The position numbers were made by a program, and so were the translations under genes. The notes under the pieces are model-generated. The model was not told where the DNA came from and did not search any database. It saw nothing but the letters and a program-made list of their open reading frames with translations. From Acanthococcus lagerstroemiae (Eukaryota > Arthropoda > Insecta > Hemiptera > Eriococcidae), in contig CM063110.1 of NCBI GenBank assembly GCA_031841125.1, forward strand, positions 14,007,626-14,071,625: a DNA stretch of 64,000 nt, in the 5' to 3' direction. Positions 12,783-25,200 of this stretch are shown here, piece after piece. The stretch's first letter is position 1, and each line of letters begins with the position of its first letter.

Positions 12783-14050
12783 CATTCCATAAAAATTCTA
12801 GAACATCAAAGTGAAAGTTCATCGAGCGAAAAGTATTCATAGAATTTTTCAAGAACGACAGTGGATAGTACCTGGCTTACAAATTAAACAAAACTCAATT
12901 CTTGGTCCGTTTTTCATACTGAACGGACTACTTATGTCCTAATTCATGTGGTTATCAAAATGTTTGCTGAAACTTTACAACTCCATTTCCAAACTCATAT
13001 TTCATTTTTTAAATTTTCAAACAGGCACCCTCACACGAAAGCGCAGTAACCCTTTTATCTTAGATCGATCACAGCTCGAAGAAATTATACGAAACTTTTG
13101 GTATATTGACTTTTGGTGTCCCCAGTAGGCTAGAGCACGAACAGCTCTGATTACCATTTCGAACGCATTTCCTTCCAAGCGATATACTTAAAACGCGTTA
13201 ATTACTTTTAACGAGCGTCCGTAACAACTTTTTACGATTACTATTCATTGTCTTCACAAATTCGAATCAGTTGCGCCAAGAATAATTAAATTGAACAGCT
13301 TGCTAAGCAACGCTTTGTTATAGCACGACTGCACTAATACACATGGGCCTAATACAGACGTGGGCGACAAAAGGTAAACATAATATCGTGTAAAACAAGT
13401 TCTCGTTGCCCGAAGTCTGAGAGTGCACTATTAACAACTAACAATTATCGACGCTGCTCTATTTTCTCGCTCAACGTGGTTGATCAAATTCACTGAAATT
13501 TTGTCGGATCAAAAAGCAGATCCTTAGGCAAAGAAAAAGCTCAATAGAACAATGATGTGTACAGATAGGCAGGCAGCCAGGCAGCTCAATCGTTTTTCGT
13601 CACTTCCGCTCATAATCGTGCTAAAAGTTGGTCACCTTGATTGACAGATACTTCCATTTTTATAAATACGGGACGCTCCCAAAAGAAGTATCACCTGAAC
13701 GGAGTCTACTATAATCTACATAAGGAAACCCTCAGTTATGCCAGGTGGAAATTTGACAAATGTACAAGCAAGAAATTTTCCAAGATTCTACCAGATTTCA
13801 AATGGAATGTACTAAATAAAATGTGTGATCTTTGAAATAGAAACCAAAATTCAGAAGAAATTTTTGGTCAGAATCCTTAAAATGTATCTACCAAAATCCG
13901 CTAAATATAGTACCGTGTACCAAAACGGACCAAAAAATGACACAACGTACCACAAATTGAACTAGATCCTACCACGAATAATGAAAATATTGTACAAGAA
14001 AAGTAGAAATGTACCAGATATAGTACAAATGTATTAAATCTGGTAACATT
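12783..14050. other. Non-coding DNA, nothing recognised
   Basis: No gene, known repeat or inverted repeat was recognised. The short frames at 12946-13128 and 13641-13835 lack any motif and have no convincing splice partners. Confidence 0.45.
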
Positions 14051-14054
14051 GCTC

Positions 14055-14265
14055 CTCTCTGTCCTGAGAGAGCTGAGCAGAGATGTGTATGAGATTTGAA
14101 GGTGAGATCCTTTCAACACAAGCAAACACTGCGATGTTGCCAGATCGCTCGCCCAGATCCCTTCGAGTTTGCCTCCATAATTTTTTATTGCCCAATTTAA
14201 TGCCCAAAACCTACGTGAAAAATTGCTCGGCCACAAAACACACGGACATTAAGGTTTGTAGGCTT
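14055..14265 (+). repeat. Dispersed repeat D3, copy 1
   Basis: It shares CACTGCGATGTTGCCAGATC and GCTCGCC, then GAGTTTGCCTCC.TAATT, with 15670-15860 and more weakly with 15465-15620. The three copies lie within 2 kb in the same orientation downstream of TMEM63. The class is unknown. Confidence 0.75.
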
Positions 14266-14720
14266 GTGACAGAAACGATTGATTCGGTTACGGTTACAGT
14301 ACAAGGCTGAATTCCAATCAGTTATCAGTTGCGATTGGGTTAGCCGTTTTCCGATGAACGTAATCCAATCAATTATCAGTTGAAAACTCAGGGATAAGGG
14401 ATGGTCAAAAAACGAACAGAACGGAACCTGAACTGATTATACTTCCATTGAACCGAACGAAAACTAAACGCCGGAAGCGGTTTCTTATTTACAACGAAAA
14501 TCTGTCATTTTTTAATGGAAATTTCATAATAAATTTTCTAAATGTAAACAAAGGGAATGAAAAGAATACAAATCAATTGAAGGAACGGGAATGCATCAAA
14601 CTCGAGGTAAATTGTTTGGAACGAAACCGAAGACCACGTTTAAAGAACCAAAAGGAATGGAACGAGAACCTAACCGATTCCGTTCGATCATCCCTGGCTT
14701 AAACTTTGTCAATTCTATAA

Positions 14721-14960
14721 CAAGGCCTGCGGTGCTCCTACTGCGCCGAAGGAGGGCGAGATGATGATGCCTGGCACACACTGTTCGAGTGCCCGGCATT
14801 CAACCGAGAAAAGGAAAAAGCGGCGGCCGCTTACATCCGAGAACCTGGTCCCGACAATGCTGAAAAGTAGAGCGGGATGGGAGCAGGCAGCAGCTGCCTT
14901 CGTCAAGAAGACGTTGGGCCGTAAGATAAAAATAGAGTGGCAAAGACAAAGAGGCAGCAG
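14721..14960 (+). pseudogene. R1-like LINE, C-terminal zinc-knuckle fragment
   Basis: The first frame reads LRCSYC, an acidic stretch, then AWHTLFECPAF. This is a Cys-x2-Cys ... His-x4-Cys pattern like the one that ends the reverse transcriptase of R1-clade insect LINEs. It stops at a TAG at 14868-14870. The reading continues one frame over with LVPTMLKSRAGWEQAAAAFV, which also fits the tail of those proteins. At least one frameshift and one stop make this a dead fragment. No reverse transcriptase core lies upstream. Confidence 0.65.
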
Positions 14961-15464
14961 TTACAACACCCTATGCCGGCACTCGCAATCCCGCCTACAT
15001 CGATGACAATGACGATGTCGCTGTTGCAGACAGAAGATGAAGAAGATCTGGCGCAACTCGACACGGAAGAAGAGGAAGAAGACGCCACAGACTCGCCGCC
15101 GTGAAGAAGCGAGAGGAGAAATGGTGGTAGGAAGAATGCCTACCTCAAAGCGTTCCTCTCTATCTTGACGCAGGCCTAATCGGGGTAATTCCAGGATACA
15201 GGTTGCGGTGTTCCGGGGCCAATCTGGTGTGCGTGCACCGCCATATGCCTCACTATCATCATCGAATTCTATGGCAAGACACACTAAGCGACACTAAAAC
15301 CAAGTGAAAGACTTTGTCAAACGGCCTATTCGACGTGGTCTCTATGCCTCTCAGCCTCTTTATCCAGGCATTCGACACATCAAATAGCAAAGTGGCTCAT
15401 TCGACACATGTCGAGTAAATGTCTATTTGATGAGTAGAATGTCAAATGCATCCGACGCGCCGAT

Positions 15465-15620
15465 CACTAGTCCTGAGCGAGCTGAACTGAGGTGATATGA
15501 AGTGAGATGTGAGATTTTCCGAATAGCAAATACTGCCCTTGGAGTTGGCCTTCGTAATTTTTCAGCACCTAACAAATGAGGGAAAAATTTTCGTTACTCG
15601 GCCCAAAAAGAACACCACAC
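15465..15620 (+). repeat. Dispersed repeat D3, copy 2 (diverged)
   Basis: This copy keeps GTGAGATTTT, a diverged GAGTTGGCCTTCGTAATTTT, GAGGGAAAAATTTTCGTTAC and the GGCCCAAAAAG block. It lacks the GATGTTGCCAGATC core that is present in the copies at 14055 and 15670. Confidence 0.55.
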
Positions 15621-15669
15621 GTCATACGGGGCGATACGGCATTCACCTAGTCTACGCAGCAAAAACCGT

Positions 15670-15860
15670 CACTGTCCGGCGTGAGCTGAATTCGGGCGAT
15701 GTGAGATTTTTCTAAGGTGAATCAACACTGCGATGTTGCCAGATCGCTCGCCTAAATCTGTCGGAGTTTGCCTCCGTAATTATTCACTGCTCAAACATGC
15801 GGGAAAAATTTACCTTACTAGACCTAAAGCGATCATCACATGATATACGTCTCAGTCATC
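15670..15860 (+). repeat. Dispersed repeat D3, copy 3
   Basis: It repeats CACTGCGATGTTGCCAGATC with GCTCGCCTAAATCTG and GAGTTTGCCTCCGTAATTAT, close to 14055-14265. It ends about 120 bp from the TMEM63 stop codon, so any long 3' untranslated region of that gene would run into it. Confidence 0.75.
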
Positions 15861-15929
15861 CAGCACGAAGGACGAAACATTTAGAAAAAGTGGGTTTCCT
15901 CTTAAGAGTTTCCCGCCTAATCGCACAAA

Positions 15930-15935
15930 TTTAAT
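15930..15935 (-). promoter_or_regulatory. Possible poly(A) signal ATTAAA of TMEM63
   Basis: On the minus strand ATTAAA lies 43 bp after the TMEM63 stop codon. This is the commonest variant of AATAAA and is suitably placed for a short 3' untranslated region. AT-rich DNA produces such hexamers often, so this is only a candidate. Confidence 0.35.
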
Positions 15936-15978
15936 GCGTGTCCACAAGCTCACCTCTGCACGTACCAATTTCCGATCA

Positions 15979-16236
15979 TTACGTTGCGACCACTTCTCCG
16001 TTGTAATTCTGATACAGCATCGCCGTGTCTTTTTCGTTCATATTGACTAAAGAGTTAATTTCGATATGAGTTTCGACCGTCTCCGGCGACGTATACAACG
16101 CGCTGCGCGGGTTCTGCGTATCACCGTTGCCTTCGCGATGCGGCAGCGTACTGCGGCGCAGCACGTCCGGCACGTACTGGTACTGCGAGCAGACGTCTCG
16201 TTTCCGCGGACTCTGCGCCGCTCTGGATCGGGCACT
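15979..16236 (-). CDS. Tmem63: TMEM63 last exon: C-terminal tail and stop
   Basis: 258 nt with TAA at 15981-15979. The acceptor TTTTCTCGTTCGCAG is strong. Splicing removes a 98-bp intron (16334-16237) and keeps phase 0. The 85-residue tail is hydrophilic and includes [13 protein letters not shown] and a run rich in Ser, Thr and Glu. The tail is variable in the family, so support comes from the clean intron, the codon use and the Y-V-P-D-V-L-like string. The overlapping plus-strand frames at 16066-16345 are its shadows. Confidence 0.85.
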   Translation of the reverse strand, partial: SARSRAAQSPRKRDVCSQYQYVPDVLRRSTLPHREGNGDTQNPRSALYTSPETVETHIEINSLVNMNEKDTAMLYQNYNGEVVAT

Positions 16237-19200
16237 CTGCGAACGAGAAAAGCACGTTTTCACTAACATCGGTACCATCGAATGCGTCGCGGCCAACGCG
16301 GCTATGATCGGCGCGCCAGCCACTGAACTCGTACCTGGTAGCTAATTGGGCCCCAAGATTCGCACCACCGCAGGAAACACTGAGCGAACGCGTACGCTAT
16401 TGTGATAACGAATCCGATCACCGCGTAGATAGCGATCTCCTGGACACCATGCTTCCTCAGTATCATCAGAAACATGAAGCTGGTCTGCAGCAGCACGACA
16501 GACATCATCACGAAGTTTATGGCAGTGGCGTGGATCTGTTGCTTGATTTTGGACGGCCCGTACGCGAAGTATATGTTATACCGATCTACGAAGTGCTTCA
16601 TTAGCATGTAGAATAGACCTGAAACGAGGTATGATAGTCAGAAATTACCAGTAAAAAGGAAATATAAAAAGGCTTTCATCGGCGGATCTAGCGTCAACGA
16701 AATCCGGCCATCTAAACGCATTCATTATAATTAAACATCAGACCTAGATCTCATTCGTCGAATCTATTAGCGAGCTCTATGATACATAGATTATACCTTT
16801 CATGTTAGTAATACGAGTTACATGTTCTTAGGTGACCTAGATCACTACTGTTAGTGATTTGGAGGGATCAAGATCAAGGGCGAGCGACTGATTTATTAGC
16901 CTCTCTGACTCTTATCACGAGTTAGATATTTCCTCAGGAGAGCAAGGGGTGCCAACAAACGAAATGGTTAATTTGACCCCTTTTCATGTTACAGTACACT
17001 CTCGGATTATTTGAACCTGAAAATTTCCTCCCTATAATTTGATCTCTCTATCATTTGAACTCTTAATTCTGCAGGAACAGTTACGTGCAACTGTACAGTA
17101 TACGGGTGCGTTGCGTTATTAGCTGCTTGTTCATATCCAAAATAGTGCTTAGATGGACAGTCAATTTTTTACTTCACGGCTTCAAAAAGAATTTGTCCTT
17201 CCAGTGAACAAATTTCTTGAGGAGAAAAGTTTACCAAAACATCAATGTGCAAACGCGTCTGCAAACTGATGCAATAGCGGAACGTAGTACTCTAAGGCTA
17301 TAATACAAGGAACGTAGTGCTCTCAGGCTGATACAAGGAGCGTGGTGCTCGCAGGCGAATGAGGAGCGTAAACAAATGAAGGCTTGCGAGTCGGAGCGAA
17401 CACTAAAGAAATGTAACCGAAAATGCCTAGCAAACTGACATTCTTCCATTCATGTGATTACTGATCTTGATCATTGCTGCAGGACTGTAGTCCGCAGCCG
17501 TCTTGTTTTAATATACAGGGTTATGCAAGTCAACATGCACCATAGGAAAACGCCGTTTGGTGCGTGTTGATGTGAATAGATGAATCTGAAGTTCGAACAT
17601 GATTGAACCAACTCGGCGTTGTTCTCCTGAATTTTTACTATTCTCCTATCCTTTTTAAGAGCGTGATATTTGGATTGCCGAGGGATTTGTTTCGATTCGC
17701 AGAGTATTAGAGCATGATGTTTAGGTTGCCCTCGAGTTTCTTTGAAGGTAGCAATTCGCAGATTAATTTTGAACGTGATGTTTGGGTTTCCGAGGGGTTT
17801 GTTTGTAATAATGAGGTACACAACGATGCAACGGGACAGACCAAAGAGTTTCATCGGAAATCTTTGGAGAAAATTTCCAATATTTTCCAACAGATTTCAT
17901 CGAAATTCTTTGAGAAAATTTTCCGATAATTTTTGAAGTATTTCATAGAAATTCTCTCAAAATCATTGGAGATTTTTTTCAATGATGTTCGATGAAATTT
18001 TCCCTTAATATTTTCGATAAAACTCTTGGGAAATTATCTTGAATAGTCAAAGGAATCTCCTCGAAAATTTCTCATGAAATTTTTTGGCAATCATGGGAGA
18101 TTTTCCCCGAAAATTTCTAATGAGATTTTTCTAAAATTGTCCGTAATTCATCCCGAAAATTTCCGGTTGGATATCACCGAAACTTTTTTCTGAAGAAATC
18201 CTTTAAAAACCATCAGCGGTAAGTACTTCTCAGAGATTTCCAATATTTGGAATAATTGCAGCTTTTCTCTAAAATTTTCAGAAAAATTTTCTTCGAGATT
18301 TTTTTCAATGAGGTTCGATGAAACTCCTTGAAAATGGTCGGAAAATTCAACTTAATATTTTCGATTAACTTCCTCGGAAATTATTTTTGAAAATCAAAGG
18401 GATCTTCTCGAAAATTACGTAAGAAATTCTTTGGAAATTATTGGAGATTTTCCCCGAAAATTCAATGAGATTCTAGGAAATTATCGGAATTTTTTCCCAA
18501 AAATTTCCGATAAAATTCCTAATATTATTAAGATTTATTCCGAAGTTCCAGATGAAATTTTTCCGAGATCATAGAACAACTTTCCTGAAAATTTCTGATA
18601 AAATCCTTCAAAAACTGTCGGAGTTTTCCCCCAAATATTTCTCAAGAAATACTTCAAAAATTATCGGAGAATTTTCTCGAAGAATTTTGATGAAATTTTT
18701 TAGAAAACATTGGACATTTTTTCTATTAGATTTCCGATGAGATTCTTCGGAAATGGTCGGAATTTTTTCCCAGTTATTCCCAATGAAATTCCTTAAAAAT
18801 CATCGGAGATTTTCCCTGAACTTCGTTAATGAAGTTCTTCTGAAATTATCTGTAATTTATCCCAAAAATTTCCAATGAAAATCTCTGGAAATCATCAACT
18901 TATTTTTCTGAAGACATTCTTCACAGAGGTACTTCTCAATGATTGCCGATAAAATTCTATCGAGGATAATATTTCAAAAAAATTATCCTAAAATCATCGG
19001 AGATTTTTGTCAATGATGTCTGATAAACTTCTTTGAAAATAATCGGAAATTTTTCCTTGATGTTTTAGATAAAATTCCTCGAAAATTATCTTGGATAATC
19101 AAAAGAATCTCCTCGAAAATTTCTAATGAAATTTTTTGGCAATTATTGGAGATTTCTTCCGAAAATTTCTAACGAGATTCTTCGGAAATTGTCGGTAATT

Positions 19201-22200
19201 TATTCCGAAAATTTCCGATTGGATATCATCGAAACTTTTTCTGAAGAAATCCTTCAGAGATACTTCTCAGTTATCTCCAATATCCGGGATAATTGCAGAT
19301 TTTCTCTAAAATTTTCAGAAAAATTCTCTTGAAATTATCGGAGATTTTTTTCAATGAAGTCTGATGAAACTTGTTGAAAATGCGATCAGGAATTTTTCTG
19401 TAATATGCGATTGACTTCCTCAGAAATTACCATCGAAAATCAAAGGAATCTTCTCGAAAATTTCCCAAGAAATTATTGATTTTTCTTGAAAATTTCCAAT
19501 GAGATTCTTCGGAAATTATCGGAATCTTTTTTCAGAAAAATTTCTGATAAATTCTATTCCCCCGAAGTTTTGGATGAAATTCCTCAGAGTTTATCGAACA
19601 TTCCTCTTGAAAATTTTTGATTAATTTCAAAAACTCCACCGAATTTCAAAAATTATCGGAAAATTTTCTGAGAGCATTTTGATGAATTTGTCGGAAAATA
19701 CCAGAAATTTTCTCTGAAGATTTCCGATAAAATTCTTCGAAAATTTTCGAATTTTTCTGGAACTTTTTAATGAAATTCTTCTGAAATTATCGGTAATTTA
19801 TCCCAAAGATTTCCGATGAAAATCTCTGGAAATCATATTATGAAGAAATCCTTTAAAAATCATCAGAGATACTTCTCAGTAATTTCCAATAACATCCTCT
19901 GGCATGATTGAAGAGTCGCCCTAAAATCTCCAAAAAAATTCTCCAAAAATCATCGGAGATTTTTTCAATGAAGTCCGATGAAATCCTTTGAAAATGATCG
20001 GAAATTTTTCCTTAATAATTTTCGATAAACTCCCTCGGGCTTTTCCTTCGAACATTATCTCGGTAGGCAGCACACTACGTTTCGTTTGTTGACGAGTTAT
20101 GTGTTTATCTAATCTATTCACATCAACACGCACCAAGAGGCGTTTTCCTATGGTGCGTGTTGACTTGCATAACCCTGTATATTTCCATAGACATTTTTTG
20201 AATTAGGGTATGATACACTCGTGTTACTATAACGTCATACTACTGAGTATGATGGTGATACGGTTATCAGTCTTACGACCGGTTTGATGCAGCTTTCACA
20301 CTTGAGCGAAAACCTGTTATTAAAAAATACATTCGGCTATTAAATTTTATTGATTAAATCTGTGAATTTCATGCATGATTTCTCTGTATTACCAGACGGG
20401 GTATAGGGTGACTAAATTAAAAATCGGTAACAAGTCAGTCAGTCCAACGTAACGCTTTTTTCTGCTAATACATACAAGGAACATAGTGCTCTCAGGCTGA
20501 TACAAGGATGAACATTGCGAGTTGGAAGCGCCTCTCGCCCAGCCTCGATTCATACGATTTACATTTCGTACCTCTATTCCGACGACCAAATTTCAGCGAA
20601 ATACTTCAAGCGTATGTCTATTAGTTGGCCAGCATAGCCACATCGCTAGCGCAACACCACTATAGCGACACCACCCTTGACACGCTCCCCCGACACGACG
20701 ACAGTCCGTATGATTCAGTTCCTCGTGGTGATATTTCAGTTCAGTGGTGTTGTTGCTGCACAGCTGCAGTATAAATTTCCATGGACATTTTTTTGTGTCC
20801 GTAAGATACAGTCAGTCAGTCAGCCATTATTTTTTCCGTTTGAGTGCCGAAGTAAGCACATGAAAATGTCAATAAGAAAAAAGTCAGTCAGTTAGCCAGT
20901 CAGTCCGTCAATCAGTCAGCCAGCTAGCCAGCCCGTAACGCTAGTTTAGTCACGCTCCAGAGTAAAGCTCTTTTCCGTATACATCCAGCCTAGCCGGCCC
21001 ATAACGCTATTTTCGTCAAGCTCCAGAGTAACGCTGCGCACCGCCTACCATCTAAGAAAATAGATGCTCCGGTAAAATAGTCAAGTTGAACGATTTCGAA
21101 ACGAAGACGAAAATCATCAAGGCCTTAAAAAAAGCGAGACTGAGCGACGCGTACCCAATATTCTGTGATGAACACTTGACTCAATCAATTAAGGATTTTG
21201 ATTTACTACTCGCGGCAAAGAAACTACGCAGAGAAAATGTGGTGAAATTCGCCTGGGTAAGAGACGGTAAAGTGTTCGTGAGACATGAAGAAGAATCACC
21301 GGTAGTAAAAATCATGAAAGAGGCGGATGTGGAGCTTGTAAGACAAAACATCCAGAGGGGAAGACAAGACAAAGAGGATGGTCAACCAAATGAAAATGCC
21401 AACGGCAAATTGAAGAAAAAACCGATGGACATGAGTAGTCTCGAAGAAGCGACGAGAGTCAAGATACCACCTAAGAAAACTAACGCCAAACTAAATGAAT
21501 TCCGGTACAGCACAAACGGAACAGTATAGAGCAAGTAAAAAATTAAAAAACGGTGAAGGGCAGGAAAAAGTTGTTGATCGGGATATGCAAATACATACAA
21601 AGCTGCTTGAACTGTCAGGGTAGGTACCAGGATGCAGTGAAGTTGTAAACATATCGACGAGTGGATGGACACTGACGAACAGTTTGATATGACCAACAGT
21701 GACATCATTGAAATTGTAAATGGAGAAGAAACTAGTAACAAAGATAGAAGTGATAGATAGAAGTGATGAAGATGACGGGGTACCTGAAGGAATTTTAAGT
21801 CGATGAGGGGGTGGTGGGATACTGCCATAAAAAAAACTGAACTTTTCGAAGCAGAAATCGGTTACAGATTTCTTCCAAAATTATTGACTTACGAAAATGT
21901 AATTTGAATTCCTCTGTTTCTGTATTGTTTTGGATGTAGAGGGGTCATTCTCAGAAACTTGTCACATTTGATGTTTGAAAAGCTGAAAAATAGAAGGCCA
22001 TTTTATTCGAATTTTTGTATGGGGATTGGGGACTATCAGTACATGTATCCTACATGTTATTAATCACATTTGCCGGGATTCATTTCCACTGGGGGAGGAG
22101 GCACGACGTTTCCAAAATATGATACCCACGGCCTAGGAATTTCTTTGGGTTGTGGTGAACATCTTCCAAGTTATGCTGCATATTCAGAGGCTTTTACTTA

Positions 22201-25200
22201 TGCTGCTATGGAATCTGGACGCAATTAATTGATAATGGGTAAGATATCTTGTCTAGTTTGATTTATATTATGGGGAACGAATTATGTATTGATTGCAGGA
22301 AAAATATGTGCTATTTGAATCTTCCAAATCGAATGTGGATGCAACTAGGTCCAAATAGAGCAGGAACGAGAGGGGAGGTGTGGGCTATCAACCCCCAGTC
22401 ATTTTTTATTAGCAATTTTGCCCAATTCGGCAAAATTTCGGAAGTTAATATTTCTTTTACACATTAATTTCACTCTTTTTTTTTTCAATTTTTATTCATT
22501 TTTTTTTATACTGAATGAAACATTTTTTCATTAATTTTGACAAAATTGTACTCGGTTAAGCCTGAGAAATATTTGGAAAAAGGCATTTTTAAAATTTCTA
22601 TTTGGCAATTCGGCATTTTTCATAATCACCCCCCCCCCCCCAATAAAAATTGCTCAAATCGTTTCTGCTAGGAAGTGTCAAATTTTCGTAAAGATCAATG
22701 CTGTTATATGCTACAACACTAACTTGCGTACAGTAATTTAAAGTAATATAATTGAACCAGTTTACGCAAGTTCGGAAAAAAAAGAACGCACCATAATTTT
22801 TTTTCTTATGAGAAAATCTTTATGTTTAAGAAAAACTTCATAATATTATATTTTTGACCTCAAATTTCTCTATTTATAACTAAATTGCAAAATGATAAAA
22901 ATAATGTGACAGTTAACTCTTAGAAATAATTAAATTTTGGCTTTTCACCGTTCGCACCTTAAATTTTTCAAGTTTATACATCACAGACGATACACATTTC
23001 CCAATTAATATACCAGTATCTATAATTGGACGCTGTTAAGCAACAGAACCAAACGACAAAATCTGTTTTTTGAGAACACGTGATTCGAAGTTCAAGAGCC
23101 ATGTAGAAACTATATGACATAGCGTTTACTGATAAGCTTTTTTCAACGTGAGTACACATTTTTGAATCGGGGGCCCAATTTTGAAAAATTCTACTATCTA
23201 CGCTCTTTCCACCGATATTAATAACTCATTTTGTCAACAAATGTAGCTTGGTTCTGTCTCGCTCAACAGCATTCAATTATCACTCGCTGATTGATAACAC
23301 GGACCTATTCGAGCCGGGCAGCGCTTATCGACTACTCTTACCAGCGACCAAAAGGTGAAGTTTTTGACACATGCAGCAAAATTTTGGAATCTAGCTACAA
23401 AAATAGTTTTAATCAAAAGAAAATTCTTTGATCAAAAAATTATTTTCTCTTTAAATACTTTGAAAACGTCTTATTTTTTGAGATATTTCAATTTTAATGA
23501 GTATGTACATTAATGGGAGAAATGCATAGATTCACCTTTTGCTACTTATCACTTCGACTCGATAGCGACGCGCTCTGACGGATGCACGGCCCGAATTCCA
23601 AGTACCCCAGCCGCATTTTTCAGGTCATGGTCAAGATCATTCGGAAGGAAAGGCTAGCTCACTGCGATCATGCAACCCACAACGCATGACGTCACTGCCA
23701 CAAAACGAAACGCATTCAAGTAAAAACGCACTAACGACACGATTATGATCTGGAGACGAAGGACTCTTTGTCCCAGACAACCAGTCCTTGTTTCCAGATC
23801 GTTGTTGTTTCGCTCAGTGAACAATAATTTTGATTTGCCACAACCCCGGAAAACAACTGCAGACCACGGCCTACTAAGAAATCTTGATAATTTATATTTT
23901 TCTGTTTAAAAAATGATTACTTGGGAAATTCAATGTTTTATTACATTTAATACATTACTAATTGAGTACTTTCATTTGTTCCGGGTGGAAATATGTCACA
24001 CAGACCATGAACTGATAAGCCACGGCCCAGGAAGTAAAAAACTGTAAAAAGCTAATTCTTACAGGATTGGGATTTAAACTTAAGAGTTTCAAGTGTCGGC
24101 AGCCCTGCGATATGCATGAGTGATCACGTACGATTTACCGTAAGCGTGTAGCAAACTTCAACTATCATTAGGTCGATTAGAAATTCACTTTCAAAGAAAA
24201 TTTGTCTTAAATTCGACTGCATCATCACCAAAAAATTAAATTATAATCAGTTCTACTGGCAGAATAATTTTTACTCGTTTTTTTACCCTATAGTGAAGAT
24301 AGCAGTGTTTCTATTTGAAAGTACACATGATCACTCACTCATTTTCACCCGCTAACACCCGCACAGGCAATTTTGCAGCGCACTCTAGTGCAGGTTTAAA
24401 TCCCCTACGAAAATGACAAGACACCGAACTCAGATCTCCTGTACATAGATGGATAGTGTTGATATAACAGACCTAGCAGTAGGTAACGGTAATCAATATG
24501 AAAGTGTGACATACAGTGTGGCTGTAGAAGCAAATAAAAACTGACAACGGCCCAAGAACGGTAAAAACTAAAACGCGTAACCTATCTTTGGACTTCGCTG
24601 GAGGTGCCATGGTACATTTTGGGTGTCCCATTTTCTGGTATTAACCTACGTCGCAATCCCTTTTGAATAAATTCTCATGTCATTTTTTCCAAAACAACTT
24701 GCTCAATTACAGCCATATTGAGGCACGGAAATTTTGATACACAAGGGGTAACAAGCCACGGCCTAGGAATTTGTAGGTATGTTAGCAATTTGTCACGACA
24801 TGGGGGGGGGGATCATATTTATTGATGGGAACACATAGAGGGGATAATATTCTATAATGTAGCAAAAAATTATCATACATTTAGTATGACGTCATGTAGC
24901 ACTTCATAACTGAATTGTGGCAAGTTTCTGAGAATTACCCAGAGTTCAAATAAAAAATATACTTATTCCAGAGGAAAAAGAGAGGAAATAAATAATAAAA
25001 CTCCATATTATTTGAACGATCTTATTCCCCTGTAAGTTCAAATAATCGAAAGTGTACTGACATCCTCTGTATCCATTCTTCGTTATCAGAGGTTGGGAGC
25101 GCTGAATGCGCTCCTTTCACTCTTCCTCCTTGAAGTAGGGAAAACGCTGTGCATAGCTTTCTCTCTACTACAAGAAAAGAGAATGAAAAGCTCACTCGAC

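Larger units (their letters stand above)
21942..24940. mobile_element. 3.0-kb element with 25-bp terminal inverted repeats
   Basis: The left end GGGTCATTCTCAGAAACTTG and the right end (minus strand) GGGTAATTCTCAGAAACTTG match at 23 of 25 bases when extended to CACA. Both are flanked by AGAG (21938-21941 and 24941-24944), a possible 4-bp target duplication. No transposase was recognised. The interior carries repeats D1 (inverted) and D2, and several copies of a CCACGGCCYA-type string (near 22130, 23866, 24010, 24752). The superfamily is uncertain. Confidence 0.6.
16992..25059. mobile_element. Possible pogo-like composite filling TMEM63 intron 10
   Basis: The left end (16992) reads CAGTACACTCTCGGATTATT and the right end (25059, read on the minus strand) reads CAGTACACTTTCGATTATTT. 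They match except for one substitution and one gap, and the TTGAAC that follows is shared. Sub-terminal copies of ATTTGAAC occur at both ends. Such ends are typical of pogo/Tigger-type elements. TA flanks the left end but not the right. No transposase was recognised, and the interior holds other elements (17516-20177 and 21942-24940). The two ends may instead belong to separate broken copies. Confidence 0.45.

Noticed and set aside
16323..16334. A 12-bp intron (GTACGAGTTCAG) in TMEM63
   Set aside because: It is far too short to be spliced and would not restore the frame; the 98-bp intron does both.
16066..16345. Plus-strand frames of 66 and 72 aa
   Set aside because: They are shadows of the TMEM63 last exon and its 98-bp intron.
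17840..20060. Short Lys/Phe-rich genes
   Set aside because: The frames follow from the repeat unit and are broken from unit to unit.
21382..21828. 148-aa minus-strand protein rich in Leu and Ser
   Set aside because: It is the antisense shadow of the LINE ORF1 fragment.
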